Shown: one piece after another, positions 8,776 through 17,249 of the stretch | Numbering within the stretch: position 1 is the stretch's first letter | Layout of the letters: each line of letters opens with the position of its first letter | From: 13-2-20CM-66-19 sp035632655 | GTDB taxonomy: Bacteria > Pseudomonadota > Gammaproteobacteria > Steroidobacterales > Steroidobacteraceae | DNA: 64,000 bases | Assembly (NCBI GenBank): GCA_035632655.1 | Contig: DASQGK010000146.1 | Location: 1-64,000 of the forward strand | Direction of reading: 5' to 3' | Notes under the pieces: model-generated | Database searches by the model: none | Seen by the model: only the letters and a program-made list of their open reading frames with translations | Told to the model about the DNA's origin: nothing | Program-made: the position numbers and the translations under genes

Positions 8776-9816
8776 TCAGGCGACCAGGCTGCGGCTCAGG
8801 TCAATGGGCGGCCCCGCGGAGGCGGGCATCGGGGCGCAGGCGGCGAGCCCCTTCTGCTCGAGCCAGGTGCGGTTGAAGAGCCGCGACTGGTACCTGGCGC
8901 CTCCATCGCACAACACGGTGACGATCGTGTGCCCGGGCCCCAGCTCGCGTGCAAGCTGCAGCGCCCCGGCCACGTTGACTCCGCTGGTGCTGCCGAGGAA
9001 CAGGCCTTCCTCGAACAGCAGCCGGTAGACGCACCGCACCGTGTCGGCGTCGGGGACGTGCACCGCCGTGTCGATCGGTGCGTCCCTGAGGTTGGCGGTC
9101 ACCCGCCCCGTGCCGATACCCTCGGTAATGGAGGAGCTGCCGGTCGCCTTGAGCGTGCCGCTGCGGAAATACTCATACAGGCTGCTGCCCGGCGGATCCG
9201 CGAGCACGCAGCGCACCGCGCGGCTCTTCGATTTGAGGAATTCGGCGACCCCGGCGAGGGTGCCGCCGGTGCCGGTGGCGGCCACAAAGCCATCGATGCG
9301 TCCGCCGGTCTGCGTCCAGATCTCAGGTCCGGTCGTGGCCACGTGCGTCGCGCGGTTGGCGGTGTTGTCGAACTGGTTCGACCAGATGGCGTTGGGGAGC
9401 GAGGCGGCCAGGCGCTGTGCAACCTTCTGGTACTGGTTGGGGTTGCTGTAAGGGACAGCCGCGACCTTGTGCACCTCGGCGCCGAGCATCTCCAGCAGGC
9501 GATATTTCTCCGGCGACTGGTTGTCCGGCATGACTATCACGCAGCGGTAGCCGCGTGCGTTGCACACGTGCGCGAGGCCAATGCCGGTGTTGCCCGCCGT
9601 GCCTTCCACCACCGTGCCGCCGGGCCGCAGCTGCCCCTGGCGCTCGGCGTCGGCGATGATGGCGGCGGCAGCACGGTCCTTGACCGACCCGCCCGGATTC
9701 ATGAACTCGGCTTTGCCGAGTATCTCGCAGCCGGTCTCCTCGCTCATGCGGCGCAGCCGGATGAGCGGCGTGTTGCCCACGGCGCCGACGAAGCCCGCAG
9801 CGGCGCTCACGCGCAT
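8776..9816 (-). CDS. cysK: Cysteine synthase (O-acetylserine sulfhydrylase A type)
   Basis: PLP enzyme joining O-acetylserine and sulfide to give cysteine, the last step of the pathway encoded upstream. 346 residues. The PLP lysine is in NPGGSVKDRAA, the substrate loop is EGTAGNTGIGLAHVC and the phosphate-binding loop is ATGTGGTLAG. It is about 25-30 residues longer than E. coli CysK, with a C-terminal tail (SAGPPIDLSRSLVA). Its start overlaps the end of cysG by 10 bases, so cysH-cysG-cysK form one operon. A cystathionine beta-synthase-like role is possible but less likely in this context. Confidence 0.9.
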   Translation of the reverse strand: MRVSAAAGFVGAVGNTPLIRLRRMSEETGCEILGKAEFMNPGGSVKDRAAAAIIADAERQGQLRPGGTVVEGTAGNTGIGLAHVCNARGYRCVIVMPDNQSPEKYRLLEMLGAEVHKVAAVPYSNPNQYQKVAQRLAASLPNAIWSNQFDNTANRATHVATTGPEIWTQTGGRIDGFVAATGTGGTLAGVAEFLKSKSRAVRCVLADPPGSSLYEYFRSGTLKATGSSSITEGIGTGRVTANLRDAPIDTAVHVPDADTVRCVYRLLFEEGLFLGSTSGVNVAGALQLARELGPGHTIVTVLCDGGARYQSRLFNRTWLEQKGLAACAPMPASAGPPIDLSRSLVA

Positions 9817-11228
9817 GCCCCGGAGACGGCCGCGGAGGCCAGTTCTGCGTCGCGAGCGGCGAGGGCGACCGCCGGCGCAGCCGCGACGTCTCCGACGATC
9901 AGCAGTGCGGGAGCGGTCAGCTGCTCGCGCAGCGCGAGCGAGGGGATGGCCGCCAGCGGTGCACGCAGCACGCGCTGTGTCGCCAGCGTTGCCTGCGCGA
10001 TGAGCGCCGCCGGACGATCGGCTGCGGCCCCGGCGGCCCGCAGGCGTGCGACGATACGCGACAGCTCGGACATTCCCATGTAGACAACCACGGTCTGACG
10101 AGGTTGCGCCAGGGCCCGCCAGTCGAGCAAGTCCTGGGCGCCTGCGTGACCGCTCACGAAGGTGACGCTGTGGGCCAGGCGGCGGTGCGTAAGGGGGATG
10201 TCGGCGGCTGCGGCAGCACCCAGCGCCGCGGTGATCCCCGGCACGACCCGGTAGGGAATGCCGTGTGCGCGCAGCACCTCGATTTCCTCTCCACCGCGTC
10301 CGAACACGAAAGGATCGCCACCCTTGAGCCGCGCCACCCGCTTGCCCGCGAGTGCCAGCTGCACCAGAAGCTCGTGGATATGCTGCTGCAGCCCCGGGTC
10401 ACCGCTCTCCTTGCCGACGAAGATGCGCTCGGCGTCGCGCCGCGCGCGCTCGAGGATCGCCGTGGGCACCAGGCGATCGTAGAGGATCACGTCGGCCTCC
10501 TGCAGCAGCTGCAGGGCGCGCAGTGTCAGAAGATCCGGGTCGCCGGGTCCGGCGCCGATGAGATACACCTCACCCGGGGCTGCGGCCGGGGCTGCGCGCC
10601 GTGCTGCGGCGAGCTCATGGGCGAAGGCGTGCTCGGCGGCGGTCTCATCGCCGGCCAGCGCTGCGCCGGCGGCAGGGCCGCCGATGACGCGCTCCCAGAA
10701 AGCGCGGCGCGCGGGGATGGGCAGTGCGTGTTGCACCCGCGCGCGCCGGGTGCCGAGAAAGCGCGCCAGCAGACCGAGGCGTCCGGGAAGCAAGGCCTCG
10801 ATCCGCTGACGCACGGCGCGCGCGAGCACCGGCGCTTCACCCGCCGAGCTCACCGCCACCACTACCGGCGAGCGGTCGATGATCGCAGGGAAGATGAAAG
10901 TGGAGAGCTCCGGTGAGTCGACGACATTGACCGGAATGTGCTGCGCCCGGGCGGCGGCGGACACGGCGGCATTGAGCGCGGCATCGTCCGTGGCCGCGAC
11001 CGCCACCGCGGCGCCCGCGAGCTGCGCCGGAGCGAACGGCTCGCTGAGGTGCCGGAGGTCGCCGCGGTCGCGCAGCCCTGCGAGCTCGGCGACGAGCTCG
11101 GGCGCCACCACCGTGACCCGGGCGCCGGCCCTGCGCAGCCATGCAACCTTGCGCGCCGCGACGCGGCCGCCGCCTACGACCAGCGCGACCTCGCCCGTCA
11201 GGCGCAGGAACAGGGGGAGATAATCCAT
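9807..11228 (-). CDS. cysG: Siroheme synthase CysG (dehydrogenase/ferrochelatase plus uroporphyrinogen-III methyltransferase)
   Basis: Makes siroheme, the cofactor of the sulfite reductase encoded nearby. 473 residues from ATG 11228. Residues 1 to about 205 are the Met8p-like half (FLRLTGEVALVVGGGRVAARK, then the NVVDSPELSTFIFPAIIDRSP signature). Residues about 215-455 are the SAM-dependent methyltransferase (VYLIGAGPGDPDLLTLRA, GGDPFVFGRGGEE, VPGITAALGAAA). It starts 17 bases after cysH. Upstream in-frame residues are unlike the family, so the start MDYLPLFLRL was chosen. Confidence 0.93.
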   Translation of the reverse strand: MDYLPLFLRLTGEVALVVGGGRVAARKVAWLRRAGARVTVVAPELVAELAGLRDRGDLRHLSEPFAPAQLAGAAVAVAATDDAALNAAVSAAARAQHIPVNVVDSPELSTFIFPAIIDRSPVVVAVSSAGEAPVLARAVRQRIEALLPGRLGLLARFLGTRRARVQHALPIPARRAFWERVIGGPAAGAALAGDETAAEHAFAHELAAARRAAPAAAPGEVYLIGAGPGDPDLLTLRALQLLQEADVILYDRLVPTAILERARRDAERIFVGKESGDPGLQQHIHELLVQLALAGKRVARLKGGDPFVFGRGGEEIEVLRAHGIPYRVVPGITAALGAAAAADIPLTHRRLAHSVTFVSGHAGAQDLLDWRALAQPRQTVVVYMGMSELSRIVARLRAAGAAADRPAALIAQATLATQRVLRAPLAAIPSLALREQLTAPALLIVGDVAAAPAVALAARDAELASAAVSGACA

Positions 11229-11245
11229 GGCGGAGACTCCAGTCT

Positions 11246-11968
11246 TCAGATGCCGGCGGTCGCGGCGAGTCGACCCGGGTGCAGGCCGCATTCACGCGAT
11301 TCCGGCTGCTCCCACCACCACCGTCCGGCGCGGCGGCTCTCGCCGGGCTGAGTCGCGCGAGTGCAGGGAGCACAGCCAATGCTTGGAAAGCGATGGTCGT
11401 GCAGCGGGTTGTAGGGCAGCTGGCGCGTGTGGATGTACTGCCAGACCTCCTGCTCGCTCCACTCGAGCAACGGGCTGATCTTGTACAGGCCGTTCCTCGC
11501 ATCCCACTCGTGGGCGCTTCCGGTGGCGCGGCCTGCGGACTGCTCACGGCGCACGCCGGTTACCCAGGCGGGGTACCCGGCGACGGCCCGGCGGAAGGGC
11601 TCGAGCTTTCGCACCTGGCAGCAGCGCAGCCGCGCCTCCTTGCCGTGGTAGAAGGCGTTCACCCCCTGCGTCGCGGCCAGCTGCTCGAGCGCCTGGCCGT
11701 CCGGCGACACGACGCGGATCTTGCGGCGATAGCGCAGCTCGAGTCGCTCGATGAGCTGGTAGGCCTCCGCGAACAGCCGCCCGGTGTCGATGGTGAAGAC
11801 TTCGATCTCCGGCAGGTGCGACCAGACGATGTCGGTCAACACCATCGCCTCGGCCCCCAGGCTGCTGGCATACACGAGCTTCCCGTGACGGCGCAGCTCC
11901 GCGGCCAGCAGCTCGCGTGCCGTTTGAGCTTTGTGCTCGAGTGCCAACGCCGGGAGATCCGCCAGCAT
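11246..11968 (-). CDS. cysH: Assimilatory adenylylsulfate (APS) reductase
   Basis: Reduces activated sulfate to sulfite using thioredoxin. 240 residues from ATG 11968. Cysteines in the pattern CC (116-117) and CxxC (199, 202) are the [4Fe-4S] ligands that mark the APS-using type, as opposed to the cluster-free PAPS type. The catalytic cysteine is in ECGLH (Cys227). The nucleotide loop is YASSLGAEA. Longer N-terminal extensions are in frame but unlike the family. A TATAGT hexamer lies 7 bases from this start with no ribosome-binding site between. Confidence 0.92.
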   Translation of the reverse strand: MLADLPALALEHKAQTARELLAAELRRHGKLVYASSLGAEAMVLTDIVWSHLPEIEVFTIDTGRLFAEAYQLIERLELRYRRKIRVVSPDGQALEQLAATQGVNAFYHGKEARLRCCQVRKLEPFRRAVAGYPAWVTGVRREQSAGRATGSAHEWDARNGLYKISPLLEWSEQEVWQYIHTRQLPYNPLHDHRFPSIGCAPCTRATQPGESRRAGRWWWEQPESRECGLHPGRLAATAGI

Positions 11969-11975
11969 GATCCCG

Positions 11976-11981
11976 ACTATA
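11976..11981 (-). promoter_or_regulatory. Putative -10 box of cysH (possibly leaderless)
   Basis: TATAGT on the minus strand, with a weak TTCAGG about 18 bases upstream (12000-12005). Only 7 bases separate the hexamer from the cysH ATG, so transcription would start at or near the start codon. The 119-base gap shared with the CysB-like gene is the expected place for CysB-type control, but no clear operator could be picked by eye. Confidence 0.4.
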
Positions 11982-12087
11982 GCGACGGCGGTCGTCATCC
12001 CTGAACGAAGCATTGCTTCTGAGGAACTGCGTGCCGGTTATACGGCGGTGACACCCGCGCGCCGGAACGGTAGCCTTGGGCCCTCCA

Positions 12088-13059
12088 ATGAAACTCCACC
12101 AGTTACGTTATCTGGCCGCCGTTGCCCAGAGCGGTCTCAACATCACCGCCGCGGCACACAAGCTGCACACCTCACAGCCGGGGGTCAGCAAGCAGATCAA
12201 GCTGCTGGAGGACGAGCTCGGCTTTCAGATCTTCGTGCGCGAAGGCCGTAATCTCACGCGGATCACCGCCGCCGGGCAGCAGGTGATCGAGCGTGCGCTG
12301 CGCATCCTGCAGGAGGCGCAGAGCATCCGCGACCTGTCGACGGAGCTGCGCGACGAGGGCAAGGGGAGCCTTTCGATCGGCACGACGCACACCCAGGCCC
12401 GCTACGTGCTGCCGGACGTCATCCGCGAGTTCCGCGGCCGTTACCCGCAGGTGCGGCTGAACCTGCATCAGGGCACTTCCGAGCAGATCGCCGAGATGGT
12501 GGCGGGCGACCGCATCGATTGCGCGATCGCCACCGGTTCCGAGGCGCTGTTTCCCGATCTGACGCTGCTGCCGTGCTATCGCTGGCACCGCACGGTGATC
12601 GTTCCCAGGGGCCATGCGCTCGCCGGCGCGGGGCGTCTGTCGCTGCGCGCGCTGGCGGCGTACCCGTTGATCAGCTACACGTTCAGTTTCACCGGGCCGT
12701 CCTCGCTCCACGAAGCCTTCGCGCGGGTCGGTCTCACTCCGAACGTGGCCATCACCGCGCGCGACGCCGACGTCATCCAGACCTACGTCCGCCTCGGGCT
12801 CGGTGTCGGCATCGTCGCGCACATGGCGATCGATCCTGCCGACCCGGACCTGGTGGCGATCGATGCGAGCCACGTGTTCGCCGCGCACACGACCTGGCTC
12901 GGCTTCCGCCGCGGGACGCTGCTGCGCAAATACATGTATGAGTTCGCGCAGCTGCTCGCGCCTCACCTCGAGCGGCGGCTGGTCGAGCGCGCACACCGTG
13001 CGGCCTCGGCGGAGGAGGTCACGCAGATGTTCTCGGAAATCACCTTACCTGAGAGGTAG
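12088..13059 (+). CDS. cysB: CysB-like LysR-family regulator of sulfur assimilation
   Basis: Transcription activator that senses sulfur supply (acetylserine) and switches on cys genes (family knowledge). 323 residues; E. coli CysB has 324. Winged helix-turn-helix at residues about 1-60 (MKLHQLRYLAAVAQSGLNIT, then HTSQPGVSKQIKLLEDEL); effector domain from about 90 (LSIGTTHTQARYVLPDVI, typical of CysB/Cbl). An in-frame TTG 12 bases upstream was rejected in favour of ATG 12088. It is divergent from cysH-cysG-cysK and convergent with cysI-DUF934, so it sits between the two halves of its probable regulon. It could be the paralogue Cbl. Confidence 0.88.
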   Translation: MKLHQLRYLAAVAQSGLNITAAAHKLHTSQPGVSKQIKLLEDELGFQIFVREGRNLTRITAAGQQVIERALRILQEAQSIRDLSTELRDEGKGSLSIGTTHTQARYVLPDVIREFRGRYPQVRLNLHQGTSEQIAEMVAGDRIDCAIATGSEALFPDLTLLPCYRWHRTVIVPRGHALAGAGRLSLRALAAYPLISYTFSFTGPSSLHEAFARVGLTPNVAITARDADVIQTYVRLGLGVGIVAHMAIDPADPDLVAIDASHVFAAHTTWLGFRRGTLLRKYMYEFAQLLAPHLERRLVERAHRAASAEEVTQMFSEITLPER

Positions 13060-13092
13060 GCACATGGATGTGCCCGCCGCCGCAGGCGAGCT

Positions 13093-13575
13093 TCAGAAAG
13101 AGAAGAAGCGCTGGCGCTCGAGGGAGACGCCGGCGGCGCCCGGCTGGTAGGCGACGGTATAGCGTGTCAGGGCACGCTGCGCGGCGCGCGGATCCACCCC
13201 CGGCGCGAGCTGCAGCGAGTCGAAACCGCAGCGTGCCATGAGGAACACCTGGTCCTGGCGCACGCCGGCGCCGACCGCGCGCAGCTCGCCGGTGAATCCA
13301 AGACGCGTGCGCAGCAGCCGCGCCTGGGAATAGCCACGGCCGTCGCCGCCGTCGGGAAATTCAACCGCCACCAGGGCGAGGTGCGCCACCACCGGAGCCA
13401 GCTCCTCCACGGCATCAGCGGGCGCGAGCAGCACCCCGAGGGGAAGCTGCCCGGCCTGCGGGCCGGTGCGCAGCGCGGCCAGGGGGATGATGAGCGGTGT
13501 GCCCGCGGGAGCCGTCTCGCCGGGATAGGCCCAGTCGTCCGCGACGATCTCACGCCGCCTGAGGATGCAGCGCAT
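13093..13575 (-). CDS. DUF934 protein, partner of CysI
   Basis: Small soluble protein found beside ferredoxin-type sulfite reductases in beta- and gammaproteobacteria, where it may help electron transfer or assembly (association knowledge; mechanism unknown to me). 160 residues. The family pattern is visible: RREIVADDWAYP at the start, then LALVAVEFPDGGDGRGYSQARLLRTRLGF and GELRAVGAGVRQDQVFLMARCGFDS. It overlaps the end of cysI by 26 bases. Confidence 0.85.
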   Translation of the reverse strand: MRCILRRREIVADDWAYPGETAPAGTPLIIPLAALRTGPQAGQLPLGVLLAPADAVEELAPVVAHLALVAVEFPDGGDGRGYSQARLLRTRLGFTGELRAVGAGVRQDQVFLMARCGFDSLQLAPGVDPRAAQRALTRYTVAYQPGAAGVSLERQRFFSF

Positions 13576-15205
13576 AAGCGGCGGTGCGAAAGGGCTCGAG
13601 GCCGAGCCGGCGCAGCGTGTCGATGAAGCGCTCCTCGCCGCTGCGGCGTGCGCGATACACCGCGACGATACGCTCGATGGTGGCGGCGACGTCCTGCCGG
13701 GGAACCGCTGGGCCGATCACCTCGCCGAGCGTAGTGCGGCCGCGAGTCGAGCCGCCGAGGCTGATCTGGTACCACTCCTCACCGCGCTTGTCGACGCCGA
13801 GGATGCCGATGTGGCCGACGTGATGGTGCCCGCAGGCATTCATGCAACCGGACATCTTGATCTCGATGTTGCCGAGATCGTAGAGGTAATCGAGGTCGTC
13901 GAAGCGCCGCTGGATGTCGCGCGCCACGCTCAGCGTCCCGGCGTTGGCGAGCGAGCAGAAATCGAGCCCCGGGCAGACGATCATGTCGGTGAGCGTGCCG
14001 ATGTTGGGCGTCGCGAGGGAGTGCCGCTCGAGCTCGCGCCACACGTCGTGAAGCTCATCCTGGCGAACGTCGGCGAGCAGCAGATTCTGGTCGTGGGTGC
14101 TGCGCACCAGGCCGAAGCTCGCGCGCTCGGCGAGATCGGCGACCGCGTCCATCTGCGCCGCGGTGGCATCGCCGGGGTTGCTGCCGTGCGCCTTGAGGGA
14201 CACGAACACGGCGCGATAGCCGGGGATGCGGTGGGCGTGCGTGTTGTAGCGATACCAGGCGGCGAAGCGCGGCTCGGCTCCCGCGGTCACGTCCCGGTCC
14301 TGGAGCGTCGCGTAAGGCGGTGGCCGGAAGTGCCAGCGAACGCGCTCGAGCTCCGCCGCGGTGAGCAGCGGCGCCGCGGCGCGGCCGGCCTGCCACTCGG
14401 CCTCGATCTCCTCGCGGAAGCGCGCCGCGCCGAGCGACCTGACCAGCATCTTGATGCGCGCCTTGTGGATGTTGTCGCGGCGGCCGTAGCGGTTGTAGAC
14501 GCGCAGGATCGCTTCGAGATAACCGAGAAGATCGGCGCAGGGCAGGAACTCGCGCATGCAGGTGCCGATCGCCGGCGCGCGTCCGAGACCACCACCGACC
14601 AGCACCGCGAAGCCGGGCGCGCCCGCGGCGTCGCGCCTGAGATGCAGCCCTACGTCGTGGACCTCGGTGACTGCGCGATCCTCCGCCGCGCCCGTAATCG
14701 CGATCTTGAACTTGCGCGGCAGGTAGGTGAATTCCGGATGCAGCGCCGCCCACTGGCGCACGATCTCGCAGTAGGGGCGCGGATCGTCGACCTCGTCCGG
14801 AGCGATCCCGGCGAGATGATCGGCGGTTACGTTGCGCACGCAGTTGCCGCTCGTCTGGATCGCGTGCATCTGCACCGTGGCGAGCTCGGCCAGGATCTCG
14901 GGCACCTGCGCGAGCGCGGGCCAGTTGAGCTGCAGATTCTGCCGGGTGGTGAAGTGGCCGACCCCGCGGTCGTAGCGGCGCGCGATGGCGGCGAGCTTGC
15001 GCAGCTGCACCGAGCTCAACAGGCCATAGGGAATTGCGATGCGCAGCATGGGCGCGTGGCGCTGCAGGTACAGCCCGTTGCGCAGCCGCAGCGGCCTGAA
15101 TTGCTCCTCGGAGAGCTCGCCGGCGAGGTGGCGGCGAGTCTGATCGCGAAACTCCTCGACGCGCTCATCGACGAGGGCCTGATCGAGCTCATCGTAACGA
15201 TACAT
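13550..15205 (-). CDS. cysI: Assimilatory sulfite reductase hemoprotein (nitrite/sulfite reductase family)
   Basis: Six-electron reduction of sulfite to sulfide at a coupled siroheme-[4Fe-4S] centre. 551 residues. Two ferredoxin-like half-domains are visible (HAPMLRIAIPYGLLSSVQLR and RHSLATPNIGTLTDMIVC). The cluster and siroheme cysteines lie around residues 410-450, in CPGLDFC and CMNACGHHH. The partner NADPH flavoprotein CysJ is absent; with DUF934 this suggests a ferredoxin-type electron donor. A nitrite-reducing role is possible but unlikely beside APS reductase, CysG and CysK. Confidence 0.9.
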   Translation of the reverse strand: MYRYDELDQALVDERVEEFRDQTRRHLAGELSEEQFRPLRLRNGLYLQRHAPMLRIAIPYGLLSSVQLRKLAAIARRYDRGVGHFTTRQNLQLNWPALAQVPEILAELATVQMHAIQTSGNCVRNVTADHLAGIAPDEVDDPRPYCEIVRQWAALHPEFTYLPRKFKIAITGAAEDRAVTEVHDVGLHLRRDAAGAPGFAVLVGGGLGRAPAIGTCMREFLPCADLLGYLEAILRVYNRYGRRDNIHKARIKMLVRSLGAARFREEIEAEWQAGRAAAPLLTAAELERVRWHFRPPPYATLQDRDVTAGAEPRFAAWYRYNTHAHRIPGYRAVFVSLKAHGSNPGDATAAQMDAVADLAERASFGLVRSTHDQNLLLADVRQDELHDVWRELERHSLATPNIGTLTDMIVCPGLDFCSLANAGTLSVARDIQRRFDDLDYLYDLGNIEIKMSGCMNACGHHHVGHIGILGVDKRGEEWYQISLGGSTRGRTTLGEVIGPAVPRQDVAATIERIVAVYRARRSGEERFIDTLRRLGLEPFRTAAYALHPQAA

Positions 15206-15213
15206 GCACGGGG

Positions 15214-15219
15214 ACTATA
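15214..15219 (-). promoter_or_regulatory. Putative -10 box of cysI (possibly leaderless)
   Basis: TATAGT on the minus strand, the same hexamer as before cysH, placed 8 bases from the cysI ATG with no purine-rich ribosome site between. A weak TTAGCG lies 17 bases further upstream. Confidence 0.4.
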
Positions 15220-15320
15220 GGCGCGGGCCGCCGCAGCGCTAAATACCGGGTGGTTGGGTGCACCCCTGCCGGAGTTATGAGAGCGCAGTTCGGCCGTCGT
15301 ATATCATCCGCCGCAAGCCT

Positions 15321-15770
15321 ATGCGCAGCGCCGGCGACTTCGTGTACGTCAACCAGGACGGCTCGGTCCGGGAGCTGTCACCTGACGAACGCGAGTACCT
15401 GTCCCTTGATTTCCATGGCGCCGACGGTGGACGGCCTTACATCAAGAGAGCCTACGAATCGAGAGATGGCTGGGGTAGTGTCTCGGGATTCCTGCCCCGC
15501 AAGGCGGTCCCGGGCGGGGTCCCGGTGGAGCCGGTAAATCCCGCTTACGTACCGCCTCCGTTCGATGCGCGGCGCGCGACGATCGAGGACGGCAAGCGCG
15601 CTGGAGACATCGTCACCGAGAACCCTGACGGGTCGGTGAGGCGTGCGCCGAACCCGGCCATTTCTCACAAGGAGCGGTTTGAGATCCTCCGGCAGATCCA
15701 GTTGGAGCGCCAGCGCGAACGTGAAGAGCTGGCCAGGCATCCGGGCTCCGTCCGGCAACCCAGAACCTGA
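15321..15770 (+). CDS. Hypothetical protein with an internal repeat
   Basis: Not recognised. 149 residues from ATG 15321; upstream in-frame codons look like leader sequence. The protein is hydrophilic, with no signal peptide or membrane segment. Two related blocks are visible: AGDFVYVNQDGSVRELSPDE near residue 4 and AGDIVTENPDGSVRRAPNP near residue 92, sharing the pattern AGDxVxxNxDGSVR. A charged C-terminal helix follows (residues about 118-142, rich in Glu, Arg and Gln). It stands alone between cysI and the MaoC-like gene. Confidence 0.6.
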   Translation: MRSAGDFVYVNQDGSVRELSPDEREYLSLDFHGADGGRPYIKRAYESRDGWGSVSGFLPRKAVPGGVPVEPVNPAYVPPPFDARRATIEDGKRAGDIVTENPDGSVRRAPNPAISHKERFEILRQIQLERQREREELARHPGSVRQPRT

Positions 15771-15876
15771 CGCTGCGTTCACGGCTGTCGCTTGTCGGTC
15801 GTCAGGGATCACGGGCGTGTGCAACACTAACCGGGTCAGGCGCGGGTAAGCGCCGCAGGCGTGCTGGGAGAGGGCG

Positions 15877-16326
15877 GTGGCGGGACTTTACTTCGAGCAA
15901 TTCGAGCCGGGACAGCGTTTCGAGCATGCGGTGCGCCGCACGGTGACCGAGACCGACAACCTGCTCTTCAGCACCCTCACCATGAACCCGGCGGCTATCC
16001 ACCTGGACGCCGAATATTCGAAGGGCACGGTTTTCGGGGAACGCATCGTCAACAGCCTGTTCACGCTCGGGCTGCTGGTGGGCCTTTCGGTCTACGACAC
16101 CACTTTCGGCACGACCATCGGCAATCTCGGCTTCGAGGAGGTGCGCTTCCCCAAGCCCGTGCTGCTCGGGGATACCCTGCGCGCGACCACCACGGTCGTC
16201 TCCAAGCGCGCCAGCCAGTCGCGCACCGATTCGGGAATCGTGGTGTTCGAGCATCGCGCATGGAACCAGCGCAATGAGGAAGTGGCTTCCTGCCGCCGGG
16301 CCGCGCTGATGCTGAAACAGCCGTGA
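15877..16326 (+). CDS. MaoC-like hotdog dehydratase
   Basis: Probable acyl-CoA hydratase/dehydratase. 149 residues from GTG 15877. The single hotdog domain has the region TMNPAAIHLDAEYSKGTVFG, aligned with the hydratase motif; the His and Asp after it are kept, but the usual GD before the Asn is not seen. It overlaps the CitE-like gene (GTGA). MaoC plus CitE pairs handle branched C4-C5 CoA esters such as itaconyl/mesaconyl-CoA to citramalyl-CoA, then cleavage (family knowledge). The exact substrate is inference. Confidence 0.75.
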   Translation: MAGLYFEQFEPGQRFEHAVRRTVTETDNLLFSTLTMNPAAIHLDAEYSKGTVFGERIVNSLFTLGLLVGLSVYDTTFGTTIGNLGFEEVRFPKPVLLGDTLRATTTVVSKRASQSRTDSGIVVFEHRAWNQRNEEVASCRRAALMLKQP

Positions 16327-17249
16327 GCGGCGAGCGGCCCATGGGCGGGCTGCGCTCCTGGCTGTTCGTGCCGGGGGACAGCGAGCGCAAGCAGGCGAAG
16401 GCCCTGAGCACGGCGGCCGATGCCCTGATCCTCGATCTGGAAGACTCGGTGGACCCCGGACAGCTGCCGGCCGCGCGCCACCGGGTGCGGGAGCTGCTGG
16501 CGGCGCACCCCGCCGGCGCGGGGCCGCAGCTGTGGGTGAGAATCAATCCGCCGCAGGGCCGTGCGTGGCGCGAGGATCTCGCGGCACTATTCGGCGAGCG
16601 CCCGCCCGAGGGAATCGTGTTGCCCAAGGTTTCGGCAGCCGAGGAGATCGTGGAGGTGGGCGCGGAGCTGACGGCACTCGAGGCGGCACGGGGCCTGAGC
16701 GGCGGCGCTACTGCCTTGCTGGTGATCGCGACCGAGACCCCGCGCGGCCTGCTGGCGCTGCCGGGGTATCCGGCGGCGCTGGCGGCGCGGGCCGCGACGG
16801 TGCGCCTGGCGGGTCTCACCTGGGGCGCGGAGGACCTGAGCGCCGCTCTCGGCGCCACGGCGAGGCGGGATGCGGCCGGCGCGCTCACTTTTCCCTATGC
16901 GCTGGCGCGCGGCAGTTGCCTGCTGGCCGCGGCAGCGCTCGGGGTACAGGCCATCGATGGCGTGCACGTCGGGTTCCGCGATGCGGAAGGTCTCGCGCGC
17001 GAGCTCGAGGAGGCGCGCCGCGACGGCTTCTCCGGCAAGCTCGCGATCCATCCCGATCAGATTGCAGCCATCAATGCGGCATTTACTCCCACGGAGGCCG
17101 AGCGCACCCATGCGCTGCGTGTAGTGGCGGCCTTTGCCGCCGCCGGCGGCGCCGGCGTCGCGAGCCTCGACGGCCAGATGATCGACCGCCCGCATCTCAT
17201 CCAGGCACGGCGCGTGCTGGCGGCGGTGCGCGCGCCGCGCAAGACCTGA
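16323..17249 (+). CDS. HpcH/HpaI-CitE family CoA-ester lyase
   Basis: Probable lyase cleaving a malyl-, citramalyl- or similar CoA ester. 308 residues, GTG start. Family marks are RSWLFVPGDSERK at the start, DALILDLEDSVDP with the metal-binding Glu/Asp, WVRINPP with the substrate Arg, TPRGLLALP, WGAEDLSAALG and SGKLAIHPDQI. Co-translated with the MaoC-like gene; together they could hydrate and split a C5 CoA compound. No CoA-transferase is present here, so the pathway is unproven. Confidence 0.8.
   Translation: MSGERPMGGLRSWLFVPGDSERKQAKALSTAADALILDLEDSVDPGQLPAARHRVRELLAAHPAGAGPQLWVRINPPQGRAWREDLAALFGERPPEGIVLPKVSAAEEIVEVGAELTALEAARGLSGGATALLVIATETPRGLLALPGYPAALAARAATVRLAGLTWGAEDLSAALGATARRDAAGALTFPYALARGSCLLAAAALGVQAIDGVHVGFRDAEGLARELEEARRDGFSGKLAIHPDQIAAINAAFTPTEAERTHALRVVAAFAAAGGAGVASLDGQMIDRPHLIQARRVLAAVRAPRKT

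Noticed and set aside
13060..13073. GCACAT-GG-ATGTGC hairpin between the CysB-like gene and DUF934
   Set aside because: It lies at a convergent junction but lacks a T-run, and the loop of two is too short for a typical terminator.
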